From NCBI GenBank assembly GCA_947069175.1, contig CAMTDV010000018.1, positions 45,024,869 to 45,088,868 on the forward strand: 64,000 nt of DNA, in the 5' to 3' direction. The DNA comes from Scalesia atractyloides (taxonomy: Eukaryota; Streptophyta; Magnoliopsida; Asterales; Asteraceae). The position numbers and the translations under genes were made by a program. The first letter of the stretch is position 1. Every line of letters begins with the position of its first letter. A model generated the notes under the pieces. It was not told the DNA's origin and ran no database searches. It worked only from the letters and a program-made list of their open reading frames with translations. This document shows, piece after piece, positions 20,284-31,255 of this stretch.

Positions 20284-20295
20284 GCTCTGATACCA
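20284..20295 (-). promoter_or_regulatory. Primer binding site, initiator Met-tRNA (gypsy-type)
   Basis: GCTCTGATACCA on the plus strand is TGGTATCAGAGC on the minus strand, seven bases from the LTR edge TGTCACAGCCC at 20303. It fixes the orientation of the following LTR as minus. Confidence 0.82.
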
Positions 20296-20302
20296 ATATT
20301 TA

Positions 20303-23114
20303 TGTCACAGCCCAACCGCGTAAAACAACAAACCGAGGCGGAATCGTCGGGTAGTGGAGTAACAGAAGTATTGTTTCAGCAACCATGGAAATTAAAGTTG
20401 TGTATTTAACATTAAGCTTGATTACATTGTCTTGGAGTAAAGGAAAACAAAACGGAAATTAAATTGTCTTTGCGAAATAACAACAACATTATTATTGTCT
20501 TGTAGATTTTAAGTCACTAAAGCCCAAAGTCCATCCTAAGTGTTGCATGAATCAATCTCAAACATTAGCTCCTGAAACACATGTGAAAATAGGTACGTCA
20601 GCTTAAAAATGCTTGTGAGATACATAGGTTTTATTAAGGAGGATTCATGACTCGAAAGTTAAATTAGATTTTGAACGAAAATTAGTTATGAATCCTTAAA
20701 AAGTATTTTCTTTTATAAAATCACAAGAAAATGAACGTTTAAAAGAAATGATGCATAGTTAAATAAATGTCCAATTAAAATGATATGTTAAAATTTATCT
20801 TGTTTTAAAATAAAATATCATGTCTTGTGTAAAAGATGTCATGTTTTGTAAAAATGTCATGTCTTGTACTAATTGAAGTGATTTTGATAACGCCATGATA
20901 TGTAATGTCTTGTTAAACATACCAAATGTCATAGTCAATGTAAGCAATGTCATGAAAAATGTCTTTAAACCATGTACTAAGTATGCTAAGTCAACATACG
21001 AAGTAGAAATGTCCATGAAATCAATGTGCTAGCATGTTCAGTCAACATACATAGCAAAATGTAATGTAAATCAATGTGCTCATATGCTAAGTCAACATAT
21101 GCTGTAAAAGGTGTATTTGAAATCAATGTGCTAGCATGCTCATTCAACATACATAGCAAAACATAATTGAAATAATGTACTATATATTGTACTAGACAAA
21201 CATAGCAAGTATATGTCATGAAAGCGTGAAAACATGAAAATAACAATAGGCACATGTGTATCACCCCAAATCATTTGAAAACGTAAAAGAGGGGACTATG
21301 TACTCACTTGGGATTGCAAAAGTATCCTTGTTCAAGATGGATATACAAAGCTCAAGAGTCCGGGAATCAAGTGAGTCCTAATATCGGATAACTATGTAAA
21401 TGTCGGGATCTTAATAGGAAGCTTCGGATAGAATAAAACCTCATAAACCAAATGAGTGTTGGAACCCATATGAAATGGTTTAATAAAGTTAACATTCTGA
21501 TTTGGAAAGATTTCTAAGTGCTTTTGACCCGTTATGAGTCGTTAAGGTAGTTTACGCTATTTTAACGTGTCATTTGCGTAAATATGTGTTCGGATGATTA
21601 GATATATGTTATGATAAGTCTTATATACCAAAACATGTGTAATAATGTTGTAACATCAGATTATATGTCAAAATTTATGTTACATACGCTTAAAGTTGAT
21701 TTATGCGCAAAAAGGGCATTTGGTCATTATTAAAGGCATAATAAGCGACTTAACATAATGGTAACCAAACGACATGACCATAAGGTATAACCTCAGAGGG
21801 TTATTCCCTATACAACTATGGTCACTAATATGAATTTGGTCAGATCCTAAGATCGACCAAATGGTTCGAATTCGAAAGTCAAAGCAGTGGTCAAGACCCC
21901 TCGACTTACGACCATAAACAAGCACTAAACTAAAAGTGACGAGTTAGACATGTTAAAAATGTCTAACTAAGTTTATAAAACTGATTTGGTATCATAACAA
22001 AGTGTTTTGATACCCGAAAAGTTCCGCCGTATAAAGCGCACTTTACGCATTGTTGACCGAAACTTTGACTCGTCACTTCGACGAGTAAACGTGGTAATCA
22101 GTAGGCATGATCGCTATGGATCATAACCATCTTGATTACGATCGCGTTGCAAAGTCCAATTGGACTTTGAGTTGACCAATTAATGGTCAAAACTAAAAGT
22201 CAAACAGAAAGTCAAACTGTTTGACTTTTAGCTTAAACAAGCTAAAAGAAATGGAACAAGACTAGGAGAGGGCACTTACTTGTGTTGGAGAACACTTGAA
22301 GAGCCCCGAGAATAAGAATGCTCAGTTAGGAAGCCTCCAACTAAGTGGTAGCCTCCAAGTAGAGCAAGAGAGAAAGAAAGAGTGAATGAGCAAGTTAATT
22401 TGTTGCAACAATGGGGGTATTTATAGATTCTTGAAGCCACAAGATCACTCCAAGTGTTAGGAGATGTCGTAGGATCATTACAAGTGTTTAGTGAGAGGTG
22501 TTGCAACCAGGAGAAGTGTGGCAATAACAAGTGCTTAGTGTCCAAAGAAGTAAACAAGAAGCTGCCAAGTTGCAAATAGGAAGCTTCTGCTCTGGGCACC
22601 CCTTACGGACTGTATGGGGTTTTGCCTTACGGACCGTAAAGGCCCTTGCAGGGGCATAAGTTTCAGAATTGGCCCCTAAACTTGTTTTTGTCGCATTTTT
22701 GCACTTTTAACACCCGTTAACCTCATTTTAAAGCTTTATAAGGATGATAAAGCGTAGGGAACTTGAAATGTGTCCAAAAATGTCACGGGTGTCGGTTCGT
22801 TTGTCGTAATTAACCGAAAACCGTAACGAACACGCAAATGACCGTAAATGCGTAAGGAATGATATTTTTGCATTCCAATCATCAAAATACAAGATTTAAT
22901 GATTACAAAAAAATTTCGATGTGCGTACATATTCCGGATTAGGAAATACGTGTAACGACATAGTTTCGCAAAATTTGCAAAATTGCCCCTAAAGTTGAAT
23001 AAGCATGTTTTTGCCATATCGAACCCTTCCAAACTTATTTCTAAGTTATGTAAAGGATATTATGTCATTGTTCCGAAGCATATGTCGCTTTAAACTGGTT
23101 ACGATTGCGTAACA
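20303..23114 (-). repeat. Gypsy-type LTR, minus orientation (about 2.8 kb)
   Basis: The inner edge is at TGTCACAGCCC (20303), next to the primer site. The outer edge is tentatively GCGTAACA (23114), giving TGTTACGC...GCTGTGACA on the minus strand. A minus-strand TATA box (complement of TATTTATA, 22418-22425) and an upstream palindrome TTACGGACCGTAA (22627-22639) mark U3. Stretch 20303-22250 is R/U5 with tandem repeats; no gene is seen. The outer edge is uncertain by hundreds of bases. Confidence 0.6.
20967..21175. repeat. Degenerate tandem repeat, about 50-bp unit
   Basis: Four imperfect units share AATCAATGTGCTAGCATG followed by a TCAACATACATAGC-like block (units starting near 20967, 21018, 21067 and 21119). 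Just before it (20815-20870) a shorter ATGTCATGTCTTGT word is repeated. It sits in the untranslated part of the minus-strand LTR. Confidence 0.7.
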
Positions 23115-23497
23115 GTTTGCGATTTCACTTCCAGAAGTGATTTGAAAGATCAGAATTGAACAAGGATTGAAAACATGAAACGCCATAAATAAATACACAA
23201 ATCTTGGAAGAAAACACAATGATATTAAATATAAAATTATTTCGGAATTGTTAAATGATGGAAATACACAGATGTCACAGTTGTAGCAAACTAGATGTTT
23301 TCTAGAGAAAATTCTTGACTTCAACCAAAGAATTTTGAGATTTAAGTCTAAAATTCGCGAAGCCAAAAATTTTGAATAAATATGGATTTTTATCATGTAT
23401 GAGAACCATTGCGTGTTATTTTGCATACGTGTTAATCTATTTAAGTGGGCCTTATGTATTGTTTCCATTTGAACACACACTTACTTTGTACGGTTAG

Positions 23498-24027
23498 ATG
23501 TCACAAATGTCGCACGAGCACGAGGTCATCGAGATTCCTGACTCAGATAGCAAGCCAGAATTTGAGACTTCACCTAGATCCGTTTTGCCAGAGATACCCT
23601 CCATCACCCCTCAGATCGTTAACATGGCCGAATTTGCCTCGTCATTCTATGATGGCCCTGCTACATTCGCCAGCCAGGTCAACCCCCGTTACGCGCATAC
23701 TAGTAACGGATGGATAGACGATGATGATTCTGTTCCACCCTCGGTTTTCAAGATCGGACAGTCATCTGGCACAATGCCCATAGTTGATGAGCTGGGTAGA
23801 GGTACCCCTTTGATTGGGGGATCGTTCGGGATTGCACCAGTGGTGGACACCACTACTGTTACGGTTCTACCCTTAGAGCCCATAGTAGATCCACCCACTA
23901 TCATTGCTGAGCCCGTACCTGAGATCCCTCCACCCGTTACGTCTGAGTCGCCTGTTCAGTTGCCTGAGTCATGAGTCTCCACTGCACCTACACTAGTCTA
24001 CTTCCGACGTAGGAAGAGGACACGACC
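23498..24027 (+). pseudogene. ORF upstream of gypsy gag, N-terminal part
   Basis: Starts ATG at 23498 (MSQMSHEHEVIEIPDSDSK) and runs 158 residues to a stop at 23972; the sequence then stays codon-like (YFRRRKRTRP) up to the insertion point at 24027. It is rich in Pro, Val, Ile, Ser and acidic residues, with no recognised domain. It resumes at 26344 after the solo LTR. Position upstream of gag recalls the extra 5' ORFs of some Tat/Ogre-type gypsy elements; here that is only an analogy. The function is unknown. Confidence 0.6.
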
Positions 24028-24862
24028 TGTCACACCCCAAACGGTGGCGGAAACATCGGGGTTAGTGGCACTAGGCGACCAGATTGTCTCATGAGAATTC
24101 CATAACAATTATCTATCAAGATCATCCAACATTTAACGTCCCATACCATTAAACATAATATTTCAAAATAATCATTACAGAAACTTGTTTTTCCCCCAAA
24201 ACTAATTCGGGTTTGATTTTCCCTAGATTTATTACATTTTGAAACTAAACGAAGCAAACTAAACTAAGCATCCTACATCCAAAGAATCTAAGCTAAAATC
24301 CTCAACCTGTTACATACGTTAAAATAAAAGTCAATACAATTAAGTAAAGGTGAGCATACGGGTTTTAGTAATACTAGCATAATAGAGAAACCGTTCGCAA
24401 AATAGTCCAATTACATATCATGATACACCAAATCACATCACACAGATAAACATAGGCTTATTTCTCATGCTAACTACCGTGAGAAGGCTTGCGCATCCAT
24501 CCTAACTAGACCCCATCGGGTCTTGGCCACACTATAGTACCATACTAGTAAGGAGGCAAGTTAACGAAAATAATTCATAATCACATGTTTCTAGTATCAC
24601 GTATTGAGCATACATAATCAGATTATTCCCGTGTGATAAATAGTTTTAGTTGTGAAGTGATTTTGATAAGGGAACGTATGTAAAAACCAAATAGTGCATT
24701 AAAGCGAACACGGGTCAAGCATACTCACAGTCGATGCATTTAGGAGAGAGATGAGGGATCTGAGGAGAGTTGAAGAGGAGCGCCGGATCAGCCTGCATAT
24801 GCGAATGGAAGTGCATCAGTCTCCGAAAAGCTGAAACGGTTAAGTTTGGATTGAATAGTAGA

Positions 24863-25153
24863 CAAGTTCGGCTGAACTTGTATGTAAACATACAAGTTCG
24901 AGCGAACTTGTTAAAGTCTTGGTGAAGTTGGGTCATGTTCGGGCGAACTTGCAAGTTTCTCAAGGAAACTTGGCAAGTTTGAGCGAACTTGTGGGTAACC
25001 TTAATAGGTGAGACAAGTTCGGTCGAACTTGTGAAGTTTCCTGAGAAACTTGACAAGTTCGAGCGAATTTGTGAGGCTTCTGAAGAAAATTTGAACATTC
25101 CCACTCAAGTTCGGCCGAACTTGACCCCTTGAGGGCAAGTTCGAGCGAACTTG
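24863..25153. repeat. Palindrome cluster 1 in solo LTR
   Basis: Copies of CAAGTTCG-NN-CGAACTTG at 24863, 24893 (exact), 24934, 24974, 25014 (exact), 25054, 25106 (exact, centre GG/CC so fully self-complementary) and 25136 (exact). Spacing is 30-52 bp. In the LTR's own direction this cluster is downstream of the TATA box. Confidence 0.9.
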
Positions 25154-25768
25154 ACTACTTGTGCTGTCAAAATCAGTGTAATCTCGAGCGAACTTGATGT
25201 TTTCGGGTCCAAAATCTTGCGTTTTCGCGTCGTTTGCTAATGAAATCGAGTGCCCATCCCTCCAACTTTAAGCCAGTGTGTAAAACTTAGACTGTAGAGG
25301 TCTTTTGGAGCAAAATTAGCCATTTTACAGAAACTTGGGCTAATCCGGGGGAACTTGATGGTTAGTACGGGTTAGTCCAGCTTGTGTAAAGTGACGATTT
25401 CCTCCTTGTGCTTCCGGATCTGAGATCTAGCTTCGACGACGCCTCGTTCCACTCAAAAGTGAACGAAACATACGTCATTAGTATGAAAATGGTGTAAAAA
25501 TAATGGATTTAAAAGGGTTTTGCTCAGAGTGAAAATTGAAGTTTTTATGGAAAAGATGAATTTCGTAAACAGAAGAGATTTTTGCAAAATCATTGTGAAC
25601 TATTGTAAAACGTTGTTGAAAATCATTGTAGTGGAAATCGGGTTGATTCTTACTTAGAAACAGAGGGTTTTGGGTTTTGGGAGCTCGGAGAGAACTTCCA
25701 GCAAGTTCGAATAAGAGAATGGAGCAGGGTATTTATAGGAGAAGGAAAAAAATGGAGCTGATGGGAGT

Positions 25769-25960
25769 CACGTTCGGTCAAACTTGCATGAAAATCATGC
25801 AAGTTCGAGCGAACTTGCTAGGTTTTCAAGAGAAATCAGTTAAGTTCGGCCGAACTTGTACCCACTTGTACAAGTTCGAGCGAACTTGAAGAAAATAAGG
25901 GAGTCTTGTGTCTCAGGCAAGTTCGGGCGAACTTGTGGTAGTCAAGTTCGGCCGAACTTG
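25769..25960. repeat. Palindrome cluster 2 in solo LTR
   Basis: Copies at 25769 (decayed), 25800 (exact), 25841, 25871 (exact), 25918 (exact) and 25943 (exact, fully self-complementary). They start about 30 bp upstream of the minus-strand TATA box at 25730-25737, the same place as in the copia LTRs. Confidence 0.9.
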
Positions 25961-26343
25961 GCCTGGTGACTAAGTTTCGTTTGCTGATTTCGCGTTAATT
26001 GTTCGTTTGGCGATTCGGTTCGTATTAGGTAGTTATATTAGGCGTTATAATTGATATAATAGTGCGATTTAGCGATTTGAGTGTGCGAGAGCGATGTGAT
26101 AGCGAGCATAATCCTAACCACAACATACATAACACATAAATTACATAAAACCATATAATTAACTGCGAGTTGCGATGCGATGAGATTAGTGATGCGATTT
26201 AATATGCGATTAGATGCGATATGACATACATAATTGTAATTAATTAACATAAACTTTTCTTATAAAAGAATCTAGAGATTTACAAAGGATAGATACAATC
26301 GATAATAAGAGAAAAGATAACAACGAAATTCTGAGTTGTTACA

Positions 26344-26632
26344 CGACCTGTCGGAGACAGCGCCTCAACCTCCAGAGCTGCCATGGAGTCTGCTTCGAAG
26401 AAGCAGAAAGGAGTATGGGTTGATCGATGCTCACATTGCGACAGTCAGTTGGGGGCTATACGCGGAGACCTAGAGGCGACAAGGGAAAGGTGAAGGACTT
26501 AAAGGGTCAGATGGATTAGTTTGACGAGCTTAAGGATTTGGATGACCGTGCTATGGGTCAGATGCACTGGAGGATAGTAGAGTTAGAGGAGCTCGTGAGG
26601 AAGCTTCTAGATTTTGCGGGTTTGAAGAAGTG
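26344..26632 (+). pseudogene. ORF upstream of gypsy gag, C-terminal part
   Basis: Directly continues the reading of 23498-24027 after removal of the solo LTR and one CGACC copy. It encodes an Ala/Ser/Lys-rich segment (ESASKKQKGVWVDR, CSHCDSQLGAIRGDLEATRER), then a Leu/Glu/Asp-rich helix (LDDRAMGQMHWRIVELEELV) likely to be a coiled coil, ending at TGA after LKK (about 26630). A one-base shift near 26490 and an in-frame TAG near 26518 break it. Confidence 0.6.
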
Positions 26633-26939
26633 ATTGTAGTTGTTGTTTGTTTTGTATGTCTCTTTTGATAAACCCTTATATTGTCTTGCTTGCCAAATTT
26701 TTGGATATTTAGGAGGAAATTTCATGTAGACTTGTTATTGGTGTTTGATTATGTCACGCCAAAATTTTGATTAGTCATTGTACTAAGAACAAGCCCTGTA
26801 ATTTCTGTGGTAAATACCAACGCAATGGGTTTTTGGTTAAATTATTCTCATTATTATGTGGATGCCTGTATATTGTTTAGTCCACTATTATTTAATTAGT
26901 GTCTTACATTGTTATTATTATTGCAATAATAGAAACGGC
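26633..26939 (+). other. Spacer between upstream ORF and gag (G1)
   Basis: About 300 bp, AT-rich, with no ORF of note. It contains TGTCACGCC (26755), which resembles an LTR edge but has no matching end. Nothing else is seen. Confidence 0.5.
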
Positions 26940-28180
26940 AGTATGCCACAAAAATCGGTCCCTCTACCAGCGTTACCGGATTACCTACTACACATGAGGA
27001 GTTGGCACAGCTTATCCCTCAGCACGTCAATGCCGCTATGGAGCAGCGTGAAGCTAACCGAGCTATGGGTCTAGGACATGGACGTGGAGATAACAGCAAT
27101 GATTTTGGTGGAGGCCGATTGGAGCCCCTCAAGGTAGTGTAATGATTGGAAAAGTTTTTGTAGTTTCTTGTGTTATGATATAATCTAAGAGTAATCTTCA
27201 TTTTCATTAACCTTGTAAACAGTGCACGGATGTACGTACAAAACATTCCAGGGTTGTAACCCGAAATCATTTATCGATGCTGAAGGACCTCTTGACATTG
27301 TCAGATGGATCGAGAAGATGGAGTTTGTGATAGCAATCCGCGGTTGCGCTGTTGACCAGAGAGTTAGGTATGCTTCGTGTTCATTTCTTGATGAAGCTTT
27401 ATCCTGGTGGAACAATCAAATTCAAGTTAGGGAGAAGACGTTGCTTACGGTCTTACCCGGAACGAATTGAAAGAAATGCTTCTGAAGGAGTACTACCCGC
27501 GTAGTGAGTTGTAGAAAATTCAGACTGATTTATGGAATCTGACCATGGAAGGCTTGAATGTCAGAGCTTACACGTCTCGGTTCAATGATCTGGCTAGGTT
27601 GGTTCCTCGGATGGTCACTCCTGAGTATGTTAAGATAGAAAGGTATATTTGGGGTTTAGCGTCACCGATCCGCAGTATGGTCAAATCAGCGAAACCCATT
27701 AAGCAACCTCTTTAGCAATATCTCTGACAGATGATGCGGTTCATAAGAGTAGCCTTATCAAGAAGGATGAGGCCGGGAAATCATCGATGAAAGATGCTAT
27801 AGAAAAGAAATCCGATCGACGGGAGCGTTCCGGGCATAAGTTAGAAGGTTCGTGGAAGCGAAAATCTGATAGTTCGAAAAAGGATTCCGATGATAGGCGT
27901 GATAGGAAGCACGGTTCTGGTAAAGCATACGTGGCTAACTCCAGTGGTTCAGGAAAGGATAATGCTTCGGTGGCAGCAGTGGTTCAGGGAAGAAAACTCA
28001 TGGTGACGAGCAGAGAAAATGTACCAGATGCGGTCGATCTGGGCATGCGATACGTGAATGCTATTCCAAAAGTACATCGGAAGGAGCTAAGCTTGAAGGT
28101 TGTTCCGAGTGTGGAAAGCAGGGACATTTCAATAGGAATTGTCCATCGCTGAAGAATCTGGGTGCTAGAGGCAGAGCTTT
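26940..28180 (+). pseudogene. Gypsy gag with two zinc knuckles (G1)
   Basis: The retrotrans_gag region begins with TTHEELAQLIPQHVNAAMEQ, then CTYKTFQGCNPKSF, GPLDIVRWIEKMEFV, LSWWNNQIQ, and LKEYYPRSEL, LARLVPRMVTPE in shifted frames. A Lys/Ser/Asp-rich basic stretch (27787-27960) and two knuckles, CTRCGRSGHAIREC and CSECGKQGHFNRNC (about 28021-28143), follow. Breaks: about 90 bp of non-coding sequence at 27134-27222, frameshift near 27445, TAG near 27511 and 27713, shifts near 28000 and 28080. Gag forms the particle and binds RNA. Confidence 0.85.
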
Positions 28181-28550
28181 TGAGCTGAATGCTGGGAAGG
28201 CACGTGATGATCCTGCAGTGGTTACCGGTACGTTTTTAATCAACAACCATTCTGTGTTCGTACTATTTGATACTTGTCCTGACTTGAGTTTTGTTTCGAA
28301 AAACTTTGAACCATTTCCGTGTTCTCAAGCAAGTAAGCTAGATAAAAGTACACGATAGAATTAGCAAATGGTTAGTTGATAGAAACCAACGAAGTCTTTC
28401 GTGATTGTAGTATTCGGATATGTGATCATAGTTTTAGTATTGACTTATTACCAGTAGAGCTGGGTAGTTTCGATGTAGTCATTGGAATGGATTGGCTATC
28501 CAAGAATGGAGCTGAGATCGTTTGCTCGGAGAAACAAGTACGGATACCCG
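28180..28550 (+). pseudogene. Gypsy aspartic protease (G1)
   Basis: VVTGTFLINNHSVFVLFDTC is the protease N-terminal strand. The active-site Asp-Ser/Thr-Gly reads DTC here, so the essential glycine is lost. The later conserved strand DVVIGMDWLSKNGAEI is present near 28470-28520 after a frame break near 28330-28370. It would process Gag-Pol. Confidence 0.85.
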
Positions 28551-29812
28551 TTTAGATGGTGAAGCATTGGTGATTCATGGAGAACGACCAAATCAGAAGT
28601 CGAGGGTCGTTAGTGTTATGAGGATGCACAACATGTTGCGTAAGGGTTATCCCGCATTCTTAGTTAACATGATTGATACATTGATTGAAGGTAGGAAGAT
28701 CAAAGAGATTCCTATAGTTCGTGATTATCCAGAAGTTTTTTCCTAAAGACTTACCTAGATTGCCCCTTGAGAGACAGATCGAGTTTAAAATCGATCACGT
28801 ACCTGGTGCTGAACCGATTGCAAAATCTCCTTACAGATTAGCACCGTCAGAAATGAAAGAATTGTCAAATCAGCTTCAAGAGCTATTAGACAAAGGTTTC
28901 AAACGACCAAACTTTTCGCCTTAGGGAGCGCCTGTGTTGTTCGTGAATAAGAAGGATGGTTCCTTCAGAATGTGTATTGATTATAGAGAGTTGAACAAGC
29001 TGACTATCAAGAATCGCTACCCTCTACCATGAATCGACGATTTGTTCGATCAGCTTCAAGGATCAAGTTACTACTCGAAGATAGACCGGTGTTCAGGTTA
29101 TCACCAGTTGAAGATTGCTGAGGAAGGTGTTCCAAAGACTGCTTTTAGAACACGTTATGGCCATTATGAGTTCTTAGTCATGCCTTTTGGCTTAAATAAT
29201 GTGCTTGCAGTGTTCATGGATCTCATGAACAGGGTATGCAAACCCTATTTGGACAAATTCGTGATAGTATTCATTGATGATATACTAATCTATTCGCGAA
29301 CCAAAGAAGATCATGAGCAACATTTGAAGATGATTCTGGAGCTGTTGAAGAAAGAGAAGTTGTACGCCAAGTTCCCTAAATGTGAATTTTGGATTCGAGA
29401 GGTGCATTTTCTCGGACATGTCATAAATGAGAAAGATATACTTGTAGACCCGTCGAAGATAGAGGCGATTAAGAATTGGGAAGCTCCAAAGACTCCGTCA
29501 AAGGTGCGAAAATTCTTAGGACTTGCTGGGTATTATAAAAGATTCATTGAAAATTTTTCCAAAATAGCGCAACCATTAACGCTACTGACCCAGAAGGATA
29601 AGAAGTTTTATTGGACAGAAAAGCAGGAGAAAGCTTTTCGGTTGTTTAAGGAGAAGCTGTGTGGTGCACCTATTCTAACCCTGCCTGACGGAAATGACGG
29701 TTTTGTTGTATACTGTGATGCGTCATGTTTGGGCCTTGGCTGCGTGCTTATGCAAAAGGACAAAGTGATAGCCTATGCATCCAGACAATTGAATGTGCAT
29801 GAGAAGAACTAC
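28551..29812 (+). pseudogene. Gypsy reverse transcriptase and start of RNase H (G1)
   Basis: 28721-28924 holds LPPxRxIEF-type and PYRLAPSEMKELSNQL motifs, ended by TAG where Gln is usual. After TGA at about 29031 (usual Arg), 29042-29824 is open: YSKIDRCSGYHQ (first aspartate, residue 15), MPFGLNN, FIDDILIYSR (catalytic box, residues 77-80), FLGHVI, KVRKFLGLAGYYKRFI, and the RNase H start YCDASCLGLGCVLMQ to NVHEKNY. Copia C then interrupts it at 29813. The two stops are C-to-T type. The catalytic residues survive. Confidence 0.92.
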
Positions 29813-30430
29813 TGTTGGGATTGAACCTGTACAAAGGAACAGATGATATAAAGCCTAAATACTCTATCAGAGGATTGGTCCTGCTAACAGCACTTAGAAC
29901 CGCTGACTGTCTAAACTCTGCCTTCTAAAGGCTGATACATGCAAACATCTGCCTACACAAAGGTCTGACAGAAGAAAGGAAGCAATGCTTAGCCATCAGA
30001 GTTTAGTTTATTTGTTTTAATTTCAATGTAATAGTGCTTTTGCACTATAGATGTTAGGGATCAGTGTTTCTAGTTAGTTAGGTTATTGTTAGATGTCACT
30101 ATCAACCCTGAGGTCATTAAAGATGCTTAGTGGTTAGATAGTTAGTATAAATACTAGTGTCAATGTAATAGTTATTCTCGTCTTCTTAAAAAGATCTTTA
30201 CACCAATCATTCTTCCATTTTCTGTACTATCAAGCTTTGTAATAGGCTGAGGGGGAGTTTGTGAATCACATGCAAAGTTTAGATACTTGAAAGCAAGATG
30301 ATGATCAAACTAAACGACCTTTACTTGTGTTAAAAGTTTTCAGTTTATTCCGCTGCATTTACTTTGATTTTCAATCATGTTTTCATTCTTCAAACAAAAA
30401 CTACAAGTAAATGAAACTCAGATCCCAACA
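29813..30430 (+). repeat. 5' LTR of element C (618 bp)
   Basis: Bounded by an 8-bp perfect inverted repeat TGTTGGGA...TCCCAACA. TATA box TATAAATA at 30146-30153. A purine tract GAGGGGGAG lies inside it near 30249. The palindrome family is absent. The right-hand copy (46702-47149) has a deletion of about 60 bp before the TATA box and lacks the last 120-130 bp. Confidence 0.92.
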
Positions 30431-30432
30431 AT

Positions 30433-30444
30433 TGGTATCAGAGC
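30433..30444 (+). promoter_or_regulatory. Primer binding site, initiator Met-tRNA (element C)
   Basis: TGGTATCAGAGC two bases after the LTR end CCCAACA. Confidence 0.9.
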
Positions 30445-30728
30445 TTGGTCAATCAAAATTTTATTAGTATCAATTTGTTTTGAAAGATCAGCTCTCCCTG
30501 CTAATTAGTTTGATAGTTTTACTTGAATACAGAGTTTTATTACATTCAAAGTTTTTAAAACACAAATCAGTTGTAAACAAGCAGAAATCTCTCAAAACAC
30601 ACAAGAATCCAACATTGGATCTATGTTTAAACCACTGATGCTGAAACATAATGAATATTTCTTCTGGCAGCGTTGGATGGGTCACATTTTAGCTCAACAG
30701 AACACCGGTTGTCGGCGATCCGTTATAT

Positions 30729-31255
30729 ATGGACCACATGTACCAATGGTTCCCCAGTACAGAGGATCCCAATACTCAAGTGCCGAAAAATCTTGAAAAT
30801 TGCTCCGAGCAGGATTTCCAGAAAATAGAATTGGATGCTAAGGCATTTAGCATTGTTGCATCTGCCTTACCCAATGAGATCTATGCTGGACTGCTCCACT
30901 CCAATAGTGCAAAGGAGTTATGGGATGCACTAGAAGAGCAATTCGATGGTACTGAAGAGGTGATTGAAAACAATAGAGAAGTTCTGAATCAACAGTATGA
31001 AACATTTTTTTCATGTGAAAGGTGAGTCGTTAACACAACAGTTCGAACCTTTAATTTCGTAATTTTATTGTCAATAGTCGTTTCTTAAGATCATTTCCAG
31101 AAAAATGGGAGACTGTAGCTTACGTTACTCGAACATCTTTTGGGTTTAAAGAAATGTCCCTCACAAAACTTCATGGTCGACTCCTCACTTATGAGAGAGA
31201 GTTAAACCAGAAAAAGAAGTTGCAAGAGTCAGGCAAAGCAACTAATGACTATACC
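30729..31255 (+). pseudogene. Copia Gag, N-terminal part (element C)
   Basis: 30729-31025 encodes DAKAFSIVASALPNEIYAG, SAKELWDALEEQFDGTEEV and VLNQQYETF, the UBN2 pattern of copia Gag. After a frameshift at about 31010-31030 the frames continue with SLTQQFE, FPEKWETVAYVTRTSF and LTKLHGRLLTYEREL up to a stop near 31257. It is shorter than usual at the N-terminus. Confidence 0.82.

Larger units (their letters stand above)
24028..26343 (-). mobile_element. Solo LTR (2,316 bp) inside gypsy upstream ORF
   Basis: Runs TGTCACACCCC...GAGTTGTTACA and is flanked by identical five-base duplications CGACC (24023-24027, 26344-26348), so both ends are exact. By comparison with the LTR at 20303 it lies in minus orientation (TGTAACAACTC...GGGTGTGACA), and a minus-strand TATA box is at 25730-25737. 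No internal coding region is present: recombination between two LTRs removed the body. It carries about 17 copies of the CAAGTTCG palindrome in two clusters. Confidence 0.88.

Noticed and set aside
24863..25960. Palindromes as heat-shock elements (as in ONSEN-type LTRs)
   Set aside because: Heat-shock elements need TTC and GAA separated by two bases; here TTC and GAA are four bases apart (TTCGNNCGAA).
26755..26940. TGTCACGCC as the edge of another LTR or short element
   Set aside because: No matching terminal CA edge, target duplication or second copy was found.
27134..27222. GT...AG interval within gypsy gag that looks like an intron (GTAGTG...TTGTAAACAG)
   Set aside because: The coding phases on the two sides do not match for any of the GT donors near 27134, and no cDNA is available. 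It may be a small insertion or divergent sequence.
30433..30444. Possible tRNA gene fragments at the TGGTATCAGAGC sites
   Set aside because: Only the 12-13 bases of the primer site are present next to LTR ends, with no cloverleaf sequence around.
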